A DNA stretch of 64,000 nt from Lutimaribacter pacificus (GTDB taxonomy: Bacteria; Pseudomonadota; Alphaproteobacteria; Rhodobacterales; Rhodobacteraceae): positions 310,001 through 374,000 of the forward strand of contig NZ_FQZZ01000004.1 of the NCBI RefSeq assembly GCF_900142185.1, given 5' to 3'. The position numbers and the translations under genes are program-made. The notes under the pieces were generated by a model. It was not told the origin of the DNA and did not search any database. It was given only the letters and a program-made list of their open reading frames with translations. The first letter of the stretch is position 1. Each line of letters begins with the position of its first letter. Shown piece after piece: positions 17,178 to 25,501 of the stretch.

Positions 17178-17653
17178 GGCAGAAGCTGGATATTGCCGAA
17201 GGCCGCGTCGCAGTTCAGCAGGTCGACCCGCTTGTTCGCGATACGCAGCTTGCCATCGACCAGCGTCAGCTCATGCGTGGCGGTCAGCGCCAGCAGGAAC
17301 TGGTCGTCCAGCCGCGTTTCCACGTAATGCATGCTGGTGTTGGTGACATAACGGTCCGCGCCTTCGTCCATCTCGTCTACAAACGGGCGCTGGATCACGT
17401 GGTGGCAGCGGCTTTTGGGTTTCTGACTGAAGGTGCGCGCACCGTTCAGACGCTCGACCCGCAGTTTCAGCATGAACATATCCTCGTAAAGCAGCGAGGT
17501 CACGTGAAGCGGATCTTCCTGCTTCCAGTCCAGCGGCATCCAGTAGTGCCCGTCGGGCAGCCACAGGTCCAGCCAGTCGTCATAGCGGCCTTCGTCCAGC
17601 ATCCGGGCCTCGGCATAGATGAAATCGATCAGGTCATCGCGCGTGATGGTCAT
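17174..17653 (-). CDS. Aromatic-ring-hydroxylating dioxygenase, beta subunit
   Basis: A 159-residue small subunit of the Rieske oxygenase family (SnoaL-like cone fold), with the typical FIYAEARMLDEGRYDDWLDLW opening and a late LTATHELTLVDGKLRIANKRV stretch. Beta subunits have a structural role in the alpha3beta3 hexamer. The start overlaps the alpha-subunit stop (ATGA) and the gene overlaps the ligase start. Confidence 0.92.
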   Translation of the reverse strand: MTITRDDLIDFIYAEARMLDEGRYDDWLDLWLPDGHYWMPLDWKQEDPLHVTSLLYEDMFMLKLRVERLNGARTFSQKPKSRCHHVIQRPFVDEMDEGADRYVTNTSMHYVETRLDDQFLLALTATHELTLVDGKLRIANKRVDLLNCDAAFGNIQLLP

Positions 17654-18990
17654 TCGGCTGCCTCCTTGCCGCCCATGTCGGCGGTCATGAACCTGACCCA
17701 GGCATGGAACTGGTTGCGCATCTGGCGTTCGGTGGTGCCGTTCTCGACCCGCTCTTCGTCGAAATCCTCGTCCTCTTCATAGAGGCGCTGAACATTGACC
17801 CATTCCAATCCGTCGACATGCAGCCCCTCTTGCGCGCGTTCGTACATTTCCAGGTCGTCATGCCCCACGATCGAGGTGGGGGCGTTGATCATCCGGTTAT
17901 ACATCGCCGTGCGCGCGGTCAGCTCGTCCGGCGCATCGACAAGGCGATAGATATAGCTTTCCACCAGCGTCTTGTCGGCGGCCAGCGGGATGAAGACGCG
18001 CAATTGCTGGATCGGCCCCTTGATCATGATGTTGGGGAAATAGACGGTGTTGTGCCGGTTCTCCGCCAGGATCGCCTTTGCCTTGTCCTCGCCATAGGCA
18101 TCGACCAGCTTTTCGAAATAGCCCGGAATGGCCGAGTAATCCGAGTGGATCGAATGATGCACGCCGGTGTGCCCGTGCCCGTTGGGCCAGGTGCGGATGC
18201 CCATGTTTTCGAAGAATTCATAGGGCGACATGAAGGGGGCGATGATCTCCATCGCGGGCGGTTTCGGATCATCCTCGGAATAGCCGAGTTCCTTCCAGAT
18301 CCGCACGGCGGTGCCTGCACTGCTTTCATGGGCCACCATCGGATGGCAGGTGTCGGTCTGGTTCTCGACCAGCATTTTCCAGTTGCACTGGTGCATGTAG
18401 CGCAGCGGCGGGCCCGCGACCTCCAACCGGCCGGCGGGCGAACGGTCGATCATGTTGTCGAGCGACGAGAGCGCGCCGCCAAAGAATTCTTCGAAGGAGA
18501 TCCCCTCTTCGGCCAGACGCGCGAAAACGAAGCCGCGGTAATTGTGCACCGCGCCCACCGCCTTCATGCCGTTGCCGGTTTTCTGATCCTCCAGCCCGGT
18601 GCCCTCGTAGCCCTTTTTCAGCGGGATCGCCAAAAGGCAGCCATCGGTCTTGAACGACCAGGCGTGATAGGGGCAGCGAAAGAACTTGCCGGTATTCCCG
18701 GTGCGGTCGATGGCGATCTTGGTGCCCTTGTGCGGGCAGCGGTTGTAGAGAACCTTGATCTCGTTATCCGTATGCCGGACCATGATCACCGGCTGGTCGC
18801 CGACCTGCGTGGTGAAATAATCGCCCTTGTTCGGGGTCTGGCTGTCATGGCCGACGAACACCCAGGCGTTGGCGAAAAGATGTTTCATCTCCAGCCGGAA
18901 AACCTCGGGGTCGATATAGACATCGCGGTGCACTTCGCGCCCGCGCACAAGGGCTGCGACCGCTTGCGGATTGTCGGTGTAACGTCCCAT
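17650..18990 (-). CDS. Aromatic-ring-hydroxylating dioxygenase, alpha (Rieske) subunit
   Basis: A 446-residue catalytic subunit. The Rieske 2Fe-2S ligands are Cys85-His87 (CPH) and Cys106-His109 (CPYH). The mononuclear iron site is in the DTCHPMVAH segment near 215 (D-x2-H-x4-H), with a later acidic ligand expected. The start at 18990 follows GGAGGACGAA; a longer frame to 19458 overlaps the reductase gene and is rejected. Size and subunit make-up resemble benzoate/anthranilate/terephthalate-type oxygenases, which hydroxylate aromatic acids. The partner electron donor is encoded immediately upstream. The substrate is not identifiable. Confidence 0.93.
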   Translation of the reverse strand: MGRYTDNPQAVAALVRGREVHRDVYIDPEVFRLEMKHLFANAWVFVGHDSQTPNKGDYFTTQVGDQPVIMVRHTDNEIKVLYNRCPHKGTKIAIDRTGNTGKFFRCPYHAWSFKTDGCLLAIPLKKGYEGTGLEDQKTGNGMKAVGAVHNYRGFVFARLAEEGISFEEFFGGALSSLDNMIDRSPAGRLEVAGPPLRYMHQCNWKMLVENQTDTCHPMVAHESSAGTAVRIWKELGYSEDDPKPPAMEIIAPFMSPYEFFENMGIRTWPNGHGHTGVHHSIHSDYSAIPGYFEKLVDAYGEDKAKAILAENRHNTVYFPNIMIKGPIQQLRVFIPLAADKTLVESYIYRLVDAPDELTARTAMYNRMINAPTSIVGHDDLEMYERAQEGLHVDGLEWVNVQRLYEEDEDFDEERVENGTTERQMRNQFHAWVRFMTADMGGKEAAE

Positions 18991-19001
18991 TTCGTCCTCC
19001 C

Positions 19002-19949
19002 TTACAGGTCCAGGACCAGCCGCGCGGATTTCGCCCGGCTGACACAGATTTGCATGACCTTGCCTTCGGCCTTTTCGGCGTCCGACAGCACAACGTCGCG
19101 GTGGTCGGGCGTGCCCTCGCTCACCTCGGTCTGGCAGATGCCGCAATCGCCGCGCTGGCAATCGTAGATCAGGTCGATCCCACCTTCCTCGAGCACTTCG
19201 ATGATCGACTTGCCCGGCGGGATGGTGAAGGTCTGCCCGGTCGAGGCGATCTGAACCTCGAAGGGCTGGTCCCCCGCCTGCCCCGCGCCGCCATTGTCGA
19301 ACAACTCCACATGCACGCGGTCGGCGGGGATGCCCGCGGCCTCGGCCTTTGAGCGCGCCGCGTCGATCATCCCCTTGGGGCCGCAGATATAGAGGTGCCG
19401 GTCGCCCACACCCCCGATCAGCGTATCGAGGTCGAGCGCAGAGTCGTCGTCGTCGCAATGGATATGCAGATCACCGCCCAGCATCCCGGCCAGCTCCTCA
19501 CCATACGCCATCGCATCGCGGCAGCGCCCGGCATAATGCAGCGCGACGGGCGTGCCCGCCGCCCTGAGCGCGGCAGCCATCGAGATCATCGGGGTGATCC
19601 CGATCCCGCCCGCCAGCAGCACCGCGGGCGCGTCGGGCGTGACGGGAAAATCGCATTTCGGTGCGGCGGCCTGCACCTCGTCGCCCTCGGCCAGCGCGTG
19701 CATGAATGCGGAGCCGCCCGCGCCATCCTCTTCCCGCTGAACGGCGATGGTATACTGGCCGGGCGCGTCGCACGCGTCATCCCACGCGATCAGCGAATAG
19801 GCCCGGTCGCCGCCATCCACATCGACACGTATATGCGCGCCGGCCGCCCATGCGGGCAGGGCGGCGCCCTGCGGGGCGGTCAGCGTGAATTCGGAAATCC
19901 GCCCGGTCAGCGGCCGTATCCGTGTCACGCGCAGCGTCTGTTTCGTCAT
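19002..19949 (-). CDS. Phthalate-dioxygenase-reductase-type oxidoreductase (FMN, NADH, C-terminal 2Fe-2S)
   Basis: A 315-residue class IA reductase. The flavin motif RAYS is at 49-52, the pyridine-nucleotide motif GGIGITP at 114-120, and a plant-type ferredoxin domain closes the protein with Cys264, Cys269, Cys272 and Cys302. It moves electrons from NADH to the Rieske oxygenase and may also serve the P450, for which no separate ferredoxin is seen. It is first in the operon. An AAGGGAG ribosome site precedes the ATG. Its promoter carries the 17-bp dyad shared with the P450/TRAP region. Confidence 0.92.
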   Translation of the reverse strand: MTKQTLRVTRIRPLTGRISEFTLTAPQGAALPAWAAGAHIRVDVDGGDRAYSLIAWDDACDAPGQYTIAVQREEDGAGGSAFMHALAEGDEVQAAAPKCDFPVTPDAPAVLLAGGIGITPMISMAAALRAAGTPVALHYAGRCRDAMAYGEELAGMLGGDLHIHCDDDDSALDLDTLIGGVGDRHLYICGPKGMIDAARSKAEAAGIPADRVHVELFDNGGAGQAGDQPFEVQIASTGQTFTIPPGKSIIEVLEEGGIDLIYDCQRGDCGICQTEVSEGTPDHRDVVLSDAEKAEGKVMQICVSRAKSARLVLDL

Positions 19950-19971
19950 GATCGCGTCTCCCTTGTCAATA

Positions 19972-20000
19972 AGTATGAAAATTCATATAAATTCGGTCAA
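19972..20000 (-). promoter_or_regulatory. Sigma-70 promoter of the oxygenase operon with MarR-type operator
   Basis: On the minus strand TTGACC (20000-19995), a 17-bp spacer and CATACT (19977-19972) form a good promoter about 23 bp before the reductase start. The spacer and -10 are covered by the dyad TATGAA-AA-TTCATA (19974-19987), so a bound dimer would block RNA polymerase. The 17-mer at 19974-19990 matches 15 of 17 bases at 21916-21932. Control by the adjacent MarR protein is inferred. Confidence 0.62.
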
Positions 20001-20089
20001 GACTTTTCTTTCCGCCGTTTTGCCGGCCCTTTTCGTTGACTTTTCGGGTATTTCCCGCTTTTGGAGGGGCCCGCGACAAAGGACATGCA

Positions 20090-20572
20090 ATGCAGGACAG
20101 CCCCGCGATCGAGCAGGATATCGAAGATCGGGACGAGGGATTCGTCTCGAACTACCTGCTGTATCTGCTGGCCGCGGCAAGCGAGGCGGCAAGCGCCCAG
20201 TTCCACGCCCGGGTGCGCAAGACCGGGCTGCGCGTGCCGGAATGGCGGGTGCTGGCCTGGCTGCACGACCGCGATGGCGAGATGATCACGCGGCTGGCCC
20301 GGATATCGCTGATCGAACAGTCGCGCCTGACCAAGATCATCATCCAGATGGAGGAGCGCGGGCTGGTCACCCGGCAGGGCGACGCGCAGGACCGCCGCCG
20401 CGTCCGCGTCTGGCTGACCGACACGGGGCGGAGCCTGTCGGCAACGCTGGTCGAAGAGGCCCGCCTGCATGAGGCGCGGCTGCTGTCGATCCTCGAAGGC
20501 GGCGATGGCGCGCGGCTGAAACCCGCGCTGGCCGCGCTACTGGAAACGCTGGACCCCGAAAGCCGGGAATAG
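20090..20572 (+). CDS. MarR-family transcriptional regulator
   Basis: A 160-residue winged-helix regulator. The start at 20090 is preceded by AAAGGA and gives a normal MarR length; the frame is open further upstream. The recognition region is around residues 60-95 (LARISLIEQSRLTKIIIQMEERGLV) with the wing DAQDRRRVRVWLT. MarR proteins usually repress catabolic operons until an aromatic ligand or CoA thioester binds. It is divergent from the oxygenase operon, convergent with the P450 gene, and close to both copies of the 17-bp dyad. It is the natural candidate regulator for the whole 11.7-24.9 kb region. Confidence 0.9.
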   Translation: MQDSPAIEQDIEDRDEGFVSNYLLYLLAAASEAASAQFHARVRKTGLRVPEWRVLAWLHDRDGEMITRLARISLIEQSRLTKIIIQMEERGLVTRQGDAQDRRRVRVWLTDTGRSLSATLVEEARLHEARLLSILEGGDGARLKPALAALLETLDPESRE

Positions 20573-20579
20573 GCGGCCG

Positions 20580-21809
20580 CTATCCCATCACCGCCGGCAG
20601 TTTCGCATAGCCCCGGAACCGCATCCGCCCGCCCAGTTCACGCCCTTCGGCGATCCGATAATTCGGAAAACGGTTCAGAAGGCGGCCGATGGCGATCCGC
20701 CCCTCAAGCCGCGCCAGCGTCAGACCGACACAGACATGCGGCCCCCCGGCGAATGCCAGGTGACGGTTGGGTTTGCGGGTGATGTCGAACCTTTGCGGAT
20801 CGTCGAAAACCGCCGGATCGCGGTTCGCCGCGCCGATCACCAGGTGCAGGTTGGTGCCTTTCGGCACGCTCAGCCCGTCGATTTCGATGTCTTGCGTGGT
20901 TTCGCGATTGCCAAGCTGGTTGGGCGAGGCGTAGCGCAGGAACTCCTCGATCGCGGGGGCGATCAGGGCCGGGTCGTCCAGCAGGCGCGCCTTTTCCTGC
21001 GGATGGTCGCCCAGCAGCGCCAGCCCGTTGCCGATGAGGTTGGTCGTCGTCTCGTGGCCCGCGTTCAGGATGAAGATGCAGTTCTGCAAAAGCTCAATCT
21101 CGCTAAGCTGTGCATCGGCCCCTTCGCCGCGGATCAGCCGGGTCAGAACGTCGGTTTCGGGGTCGCCGGGGCTGGCCCGCCGGCGGGCGACCAGATCCTC
21201 CAGGTAGGTCTTGAACTCGGTCACGCTGTCATGCCCGCGCTTGAGTTGCGCGTCGCTCAGCGTGGGTTCCAGCGCGCCGAGGATCGCCAGCGACCAGTCG
21301 CGCAGCGGGCCGCGTTCGTCCATCGGCACGTCCAGAAGGTTGCCGATGATCTGGATCGGAATCGAACTGGCGAAATCCTCGATCAGGTCGACCCGATCCT
21401 TGCCCGCCATCCGGTCCAGCAGGTGATCCACCGTGGCGATCAGCCCCGGCTCCACCCGCTGGATCGCGCGGGGTGTCAGCGCCGAGGTCATGATCTTGCG
21501 CACCCGCGTATGCAGCGGCGGATCGCTGAACACCAGCGAGGTGGTGTGATGTTCGTAAAGCGGGCTGCCCGCCCCGAATTTCGGTGCAAAGGCCACCTTC
21601 TTGTCCGAGGAATACAGTCCCGTATCCTTGTAGATCCGCTCCAGGTCGGCATGGCGCGACAGCAGGACCGACCCGTCCGGCTGCGGCAGGACCGGGGCGT
21701 GCTCCAACAGGGCGGCATACCAGGGGAACGGGTCGTCCACGAACCCGGCCGGCGGCGCGGCCAGGTCGAATGCGCGGACCTTGTCGGCGGTTATCTGCGG
21801 CGCGGTCAT
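20580..21809 (-). CDS. Cytochrome P450
   Basis: A 409-residue soluble bacterial P450. The I-helix motif AGHETT is at 250-255, ExxR at 289-292 and the haem-binding loop FAGGPHVCVG has its axial Cys at 360. No dedicated ferredoxin or reductase lies beside it, so it may borrow electrons from the reductase at 19002-19949 or from housekeeping partners. It is convergent with the MarR gene (stops 8 bp apart within a near-palindrome) and divergent from the TRAP importer. A GGGAGGAC ribosome site precedes the ATG. Probable role: first hydroxylation or demethylation of the imported substrate. Confidence 0.93.
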   Translation of the reverse strand: MTAPQITADKVRAFDLAAPPAGFVDDPFPWYAALLEHAPVLPQPDGSVLLSRHADLERIYKDTGLYSSDKKVAFAPKFGAGSPLYEHHTTSLVFSDPPLHTRVRKIMTSALTPRAIQRVEPGLIATVDHLLDRMAGKDRVDLIEDFASSIPIQIIGNLLDVPMDERGPLRDWSLAILGALEPTLSDAQLKRGHDSVTEFKTYLEDLVARRRASPGDPETDVLTRLIRGEGADAQLSEIELLQNCIFILNAGHETTTNLIGNGLALLGDHPQEKARLLDDPALIAPAIEEFLRYASPNQLGNRETTQDIEIDGLSVPKGTNLHLVIGAANRDPAVFDDPQRFDITRKPNRHLAFAGGPHVCVGLTLARLEGRIAIGRLLNRFPNYRIAEGRELGGRMRFRGYAKLPAVMG

Positions 21810-21858
21810 GGCGTCCTCCCTTCGGGTTGTACGGTCAGCAATTTCTTGACAGAAAAAC

Positions 21859-21872
21859 CGACCGTGTGGTCG
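21859..21872. promoter_or_regulatory. Short inverted repeat in the P450/TRAP divergent region
   Basis: CGACC-GTGT-GGTCG is a perfect 5-bp dyad lying between the two divergent start codons, downstream of a TTGACA-like hexamer at 21846-21851. It could be a second regulator site or a leader hairpin. Evidence is positional only. Confidence 0.3.
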
Positions 21873-21904
21873 ATTTTACAAAATACAGGTTCACAAGCCA
21901 GTGA

Positions 21905-21933
21905 TTCTGTGGATATATGAAATTGCATATAAT
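21905..21933 (+). promoter_or_regulatory. Promoter of the TRAP operon with MarR-type operator
   Basis: A perfect -10 TATAAT lies at 21928-21933; the -35 17 bp upstream (TTCTGT, 21905-21910) is weak. The 17-mer TATGAAATTGCATATAA at 21916-21932 contains the dyad TATATG-N6-CATATA (21914-21931) and matches the oxygenase-operon site at 15 of 17 positions. It overlaps the -10, consistent with repression. The region also serves the divergent P450 gene. Confidence 0.55.
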
Positions 21934-21976
21934 AGCCGGACGCAACCGATCCGGCACACAAACGGGAGGTAAGAAG

Positions 21977-22993
21977 ATGAAACTGACCAAGCTCATGGCC
22001 AGCGCCGCGCTTGCCGTGGCCGCCGCCACCGCCAGCTTTGCCGAGGAAAACCTGGTGATTTCCAGCTGGCTGCCGCCGGCACATCCGATCAACACCGAGA
22101 TGCTGCAGGGCCTTGCCGACATGATGGCCGAGGCCACGGGCGGCGAGGTGACCGCCGAGATCAAGATGGGCCTTGCCCCGCCGCCAGCGCAGATGGACCT
22201 GGTGATGGACGGCGCGGCGGACGTGACGATCATCTTTCACGGCTACCAGCCGGGCCGTTTCGTGGCCACCAAGCTGATCGAACTGCCGGGCTACGAGGGC
22301 AATGCCGAGGCGGCCTCGGTCGCCTACTGGCGTGTGCACGAGGCGCATCTGGCGCAGATCGACGAACATCGCGGCGTCAAGCTGATCGGCCTGACCACCC
22401 ATGGCCCCGGCCAAATCCATTCGAACAAGGAGGTCGCAACGCTCGACGATCTTAACGGGCTGAAAACCCGCCTGGGCGGCGGCGTGTCGGCCGATGTCGG
22501 CGCCGAGCTGGGCCTTGTCGGCATCCAGGTGCCCGCGCCCAAGGTCTATGAAACGCTCGACAGCGGCGCGGCCGATGCCGTGGCAATGAACATGGGCGAG
22601 CGCATCAGCTTCAAGCTGAACGAGGTTGCCAAGAACGTCTATGAAATGCCCGGCGGGTTCTATCGCGGCTCCTTCGCCGTGCTGATGAGCCAGGAGCGTT
22701 TCGACAGCCTGCCCGAGGCCGCGCAGAAGGCGCTTGAGGATAACGTGTTCGGCGAGCCCTTCAGCCGCATGATGGGCAAGGCATGGGATGTCAGCGACGA
22801 CAGCGCCCGCGAGGCGACCCTGGCGGCGGGTGACAACAAGATCGTCACCGCCTCCGGGGAAGACCAGGCGAAATTCGCCGAGATGGCTGCCCGCGTGCGC
22901 GAAAAGATCCTGGCCGAGATCGCCGAAACCGGCATCGACGCCCAGGCCGCGTATGAGATGGTCAAGGCCGAAATGGCCAAGGCATCCATGTAA
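21977..22993 (+). CDS. dctP: TRAP importer, periplasmic substrate-binding protein DctP
   Basis: A 338-residue DctP-type binding protein. The start at 21977 follows GGGAGGT and opens with a signal peptide (MKLTKLMASAALAVAAATA, cleavage after SFA). The mature part shows the TRAP-family SSWLPPAHPINTEMLQGLADM opening; the HIIFHGYQ-like segment and conserved Arg region around KTRLGGG contact the carboxylate. The start at 21917 would lack both ribosome site and signal peptide. TRAP systems import organic acids using a sodium or proton gradient. The shared operator links it to the oxygenase and P450 genes, so it probably brings in their carboxylic-acid substrate. Confidence 0.9.
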   Translation: MKLTKLMASAALAVAAATASFAEENLVISSWLPPAHPINTEMLQGLADMMAEATGGEVTAEIKMGLAPPPAQMDLVMDGAADVTIIFHGYQPGRFVATKLIELPGYEGNAEAASVAYWRVHEAHLAQIDEHRGVKLIGLTTHGPGQIHSNKEVATLDDLNGLKTRLGGGVSADVGAELGLVGIQVPAPKVYETLDSGAADAVAMNMGERISFKLNEVAKNVYEMPGGFYRGSFAVLMSQERFDSLPEAAQKALEDNVFGEPFSRMMGKAWDVSDDSAREATLAAGDNKIVTASGEDQAKFAEMAARVREKILAEIAETGIDAQAAYEMVKAEMAKASM

Positions 22994-23005
22994 ACCCACG
23001 CGGAC

Positions 23006-23026
23006 GGGGCCGCCGCGCGCGGCCCC
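23006..23026 (+). terminator. Intercistronic GC stem-loop after dctP
   Basis: GGGGCCGC (23006-23013) pairs with GCGGCCCC (23019-23026) around a 5-nt loop. No T-run follows. As with the other binding-protein genes in this window, it probably stabilises the dctP message or partly stops transcription before dctQM. Confidence 0.55.
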
Positions 23027-23049
23027 GCCCCCCAATCCGGGCCGCCCGC

Positions 23050-23559
23050 ATGATCCTGCTGAAACGCCTTGCCCAGCTGGCCGCCGTTCTTCCCATCCTT
23101 GTCGCCTCGATCGCGCTTTTCGCGCTGATGGTTCTGACATTCTGCGATGTGATCCTGCGGTCGGCCTTCAACGCGCCCATCGAGGCGGCGACCGAACTGA
23201 CCCGCATCGCCATCGCGGTGATCGTGTTCTCGGCCCTGCCGCTGCTGTCCGCACGCGGGCAGCATATCTCGGTCGATCTGCTGGACCCGATCTTTGCCCG
23301 GTTCCGCCTTGCGCGGTGGCGCGACGGGATCGTCAACCTGGCCTGTGGCGTGATGCTGTATTTCCCGGCCAGCCGTGTGGTCGACCTGGCCCAGCGCGCG
23401 CGCAGCTATGGCGACCAGACCGAATACCTGAACATCCCGACCTACCTTATCGGGTGGTTCATCGCGATCATGAGCTTTGCCACCGCGCTGGTGCTGATCC
23501 TGCGCGGCGCCGTGATCCTGTTTGCCCCCTCCAAGCTGAGACTGATCCGTAATGACTGA
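23050..23559 (+). CDS. dctQ: TRAP importer, small permease subunit DctQ
   Basis: A 169-residue protein with four predicted membrane spans, including FCDVILRSAFNAPIEAATEL, a segment typical of DctQ. It bridges DctP and the large permease DctM. The end overlaps the dctM start by 8 bp (ATGACTGA). No strong ribosome site precedes it, so it may rely on read-through from the dctP leader. Confidence 0.88.
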   Translation: MILLKRLAQLAAVLPILVASIALFALMVLTFCDVILRSAFNAPIEAATELTRIAIAVIVFSALPLLSARGQHISVDLLDPIFARFRLARWRDGIVNLACGVMLYFPASRVVDLAQRARSYGDQTEYLNIPTYLIGWFIAIMSFATALVLILRGAVILFAPSKLRLIRND

Positions 23560-24865
23560 ATCGCTTATCGGTTTCGCCGCCGTTCTTGTGCTGGTGCTGC
23601 TGCGTATGCCCATCGCCTTTGCCATGGGGCTGGTGGGGCTGGTCGGCTACATGATCGAAACCAGCTGGCGCGGCGCGATCTCGATGGCGGCGCGGCTGAT
23701 CATCGACACCAGCCAGGATTACGGGCTGTCCGTCGTCCCGCTGTTCATCCTGATGGGGCTGTTCGTGAACAAGGGCGGTATCAGCCGCGAGCTTTATGCG
23801 GTTTCCAACGCCTTTCTGGGCCATATGCGCGGCGGTCTGGCGATGGCGACCATCGTGGCCTGCGGCGGTTTCGCTGCGATCTCGGGCTCGTCGCTGGCGA
23901 CGGCGGCGACCATGTCCAAGGTCGCAATGCCGGAAATGCGCAAGTTCGGCTATTCCGACGGGTTGTCCACCGCCTCGATCGCGGCGGGCGGCACGCTGGG
24001 CATCCTGATCCCGCCCAGCGTGATCCTGGTGATCTATGGCATCCTGACCGAAACCTCGATCGGGCAATTGTTCATCGCCGGCATCATTCCCGGCGCGCTT
24101 GGCATCCTGTTCTACCTGGTCGCCGTGCGCATCACCGTCGCCCGCGACCCCGACTCCGGCCCCGCCGGCACCCGCACCGACTGGGCCGGGCGCTGGAAAG
24201 CGATCAAGGGCGTCTGGGCGGTCTTGCTGCTGTTCGGGCTGGTGATCGGCGGGCTTTACGGCATCCTGGATTTCTGGCCGATCCATCTGACATTCTCGCC
24301 GACCGAGGCGGCCGGCATGGGCGCGATGGGTGCATTCCTTATCGCGCTGCTGCGTGGCAGCCTGTCCCTGACGGATATCCGCGAGGTGCTGGCGGAAACC
24401 ACGATGACCACCGCCTCGCTGTTCGCGGTGCTGATCGGGGCGTGGATCTTTTCCAACTTTGTCAACATCGCCGGTCTGCCCGAGGCGCTGAGCGCGATGG
24501 TCGGAAACCTCGGCCTGTCGCCATGGATGGTGATGGCGGTGATCCTGCTGATCTACATCATCCTGGGCTGCGTGTTCGAAAGCCTGTCGATGCTGCTGCT
24601 GACCGTGCCGATCTTTTTCCCGCTGGTGACGGGGCTGGGTTTCGATCCGGTGTGGTTCGGCATCATCGTGGTCGTGGTTACGGAAATCAGCCTGATCACC
24701 CCGCCCGTGGGGCTGAACGTCTTTGTCCTGAAAGGCGTGGTCGGCGACGTGTCGACCGGCACGATCTTCAAGGGGGTCACGCCGTTCTGGGCGATGGATA
24801 TCGTGCGGCTGGCACTGTTGCTGGCGGTGCCGGGGCTGGTGCTCTACCTGCCCTCCTTGATGTAG
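23552..24865 (+). CDS. dctM: TRAP importer, large permease subunit DctM
   Basis: A 437-residue, about 12-span permease. Family signatures include RMPIAFAMGLVGLVGYM near the N-terminus, the ISGSSLATAATMSKVAMPEM loop, GILIPPSVILVIYG, and EISLITPPVGLNVFVLKGV near the end. It forms the sodium-coupled channel with DctQ. Its stop lies 3 bp from the convergent ureG stop, leaving no room for a terminator, so transcripts from the two operons may overlap. Confidence 0.93.
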   Translation: MTESLIGFAAVLVLVLLRMPIAFAMGLVGLVGYMIETSWRGAISMAARLIIDTSQDYGLSVVPLFILMGLFVNKGGISRELYAVSNAFLGHMRGGLAMATIVACGGFAAISGSSLATAATMSKVAMPEMRKFGYSDGLSTASIAAGGTLGILIPPSVILVIYGILTETSIGQLFIAGIIPGALGILFYLVAVRITVARDPDSGPAGTRTDWAGRWKAIKGVWAVLLLFGLVIGGLYGILDFWPIHLTFSPTEAAGMGAMGAFLIALLRGSLSLTDIREVLAETTMTTASLFAVLIGAWIFSNFVNIAGLPEALSAMVGNLGLSPWMVMAVILLIYIILGCVFESLSMLLLTVPIFFPLVTGLGFDPVWFGIIVVVVTEISLITPPVGLNVFVLKGVVGDVSTGTIFKGVTPFWAMDIVRLALLLAVPGLVLYLPSLM

Positions 24866-24868
24866 GCG

Positions 24869-25501
24869 CTATTCGGCGGCGTTCCGCGCCGCCAGCCCCG
24901 CAAGCGCGACGATCTGCGCCACGACGGCATCCACCCCTTCCCCGTGGCGCAGCGCGGTAAAGACGAAGGGCCGCCCGCCGCGCATCCGCGTGGCATCGCG
25001 CTCCATCACCTCAAGCGATGCGCCGACATGCGGGGCAAGGTCGGTCTTGTTGATGACCAGCAGGTCGGATTTCGTGATCGCCGGCCCGCCCTTGCGCGGG
25101 ATCTCCTCACCCGCGGCCACGTCGATGACATAGAGCGTCAGGTCGGCCAGTTCCGGGCTGAAGGTGGCCGACAGGTTGTCGCCGCCGCTTTCGATCAGCA
25201 CGATTTCCACATCCGGGTGCCGCGCCACCATTTCCGCCACGGCGGCAAGGTTGATGCTGGCATCCTCGCGGATCGCGGTGTGCGGGCAGCCGCCTGTTTC
25301 CACACCGATCACCCGGTCGGCGGGCAGAATCTGCATCCGCATCAGCGCCTCGGCATCCTCTTGCGTGTAGATATCGTTGGTGATCACGCCGATGGAGAAC
25401 CGGGTCTTCAGCACCTCGGCAAGGCGCGCGGTCAGCGTCGTCTTGCCCGCCCCCACCGGGCCGCCGATACCGATCCGCAGGGGGCCGTTCATTTTCGTCA
25501 T
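24869..25501 (-). CDS. ureG: Urease accessory GTPase UreG
   Basis: A 210-residue SIMIBI-class GTPase with P-loop [10 protein letters not shown] (13-22), the metal-binding [12 protein letters not shown] segment near 70, and [10 protein letters not shown]. It delivers nickel to apo-urease in a complex with UreD and UreF. Its ATG overlaps the ureF stop (ATGA). Last gene of the urease operon. Confidence 0.96.
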   Translation of the reverse strand: MTKMNGPLRIGIGGPVGAGKTTLTARLAEVLKTRFSIGVITNDIYTQEDAEALMRMQILPADRVIGVETGGCPHTAIREDASINLAAVAEMVARHPDVEIVLIESGGDNLSATFSPELADLTLYVIDVAAGEEIPRKGGPAITKSDLLVINKTDLAPHVGASLEVMERDATRMRGGRPFVFTALRHGEGVDAVVAQIVALAGLAARNAAE

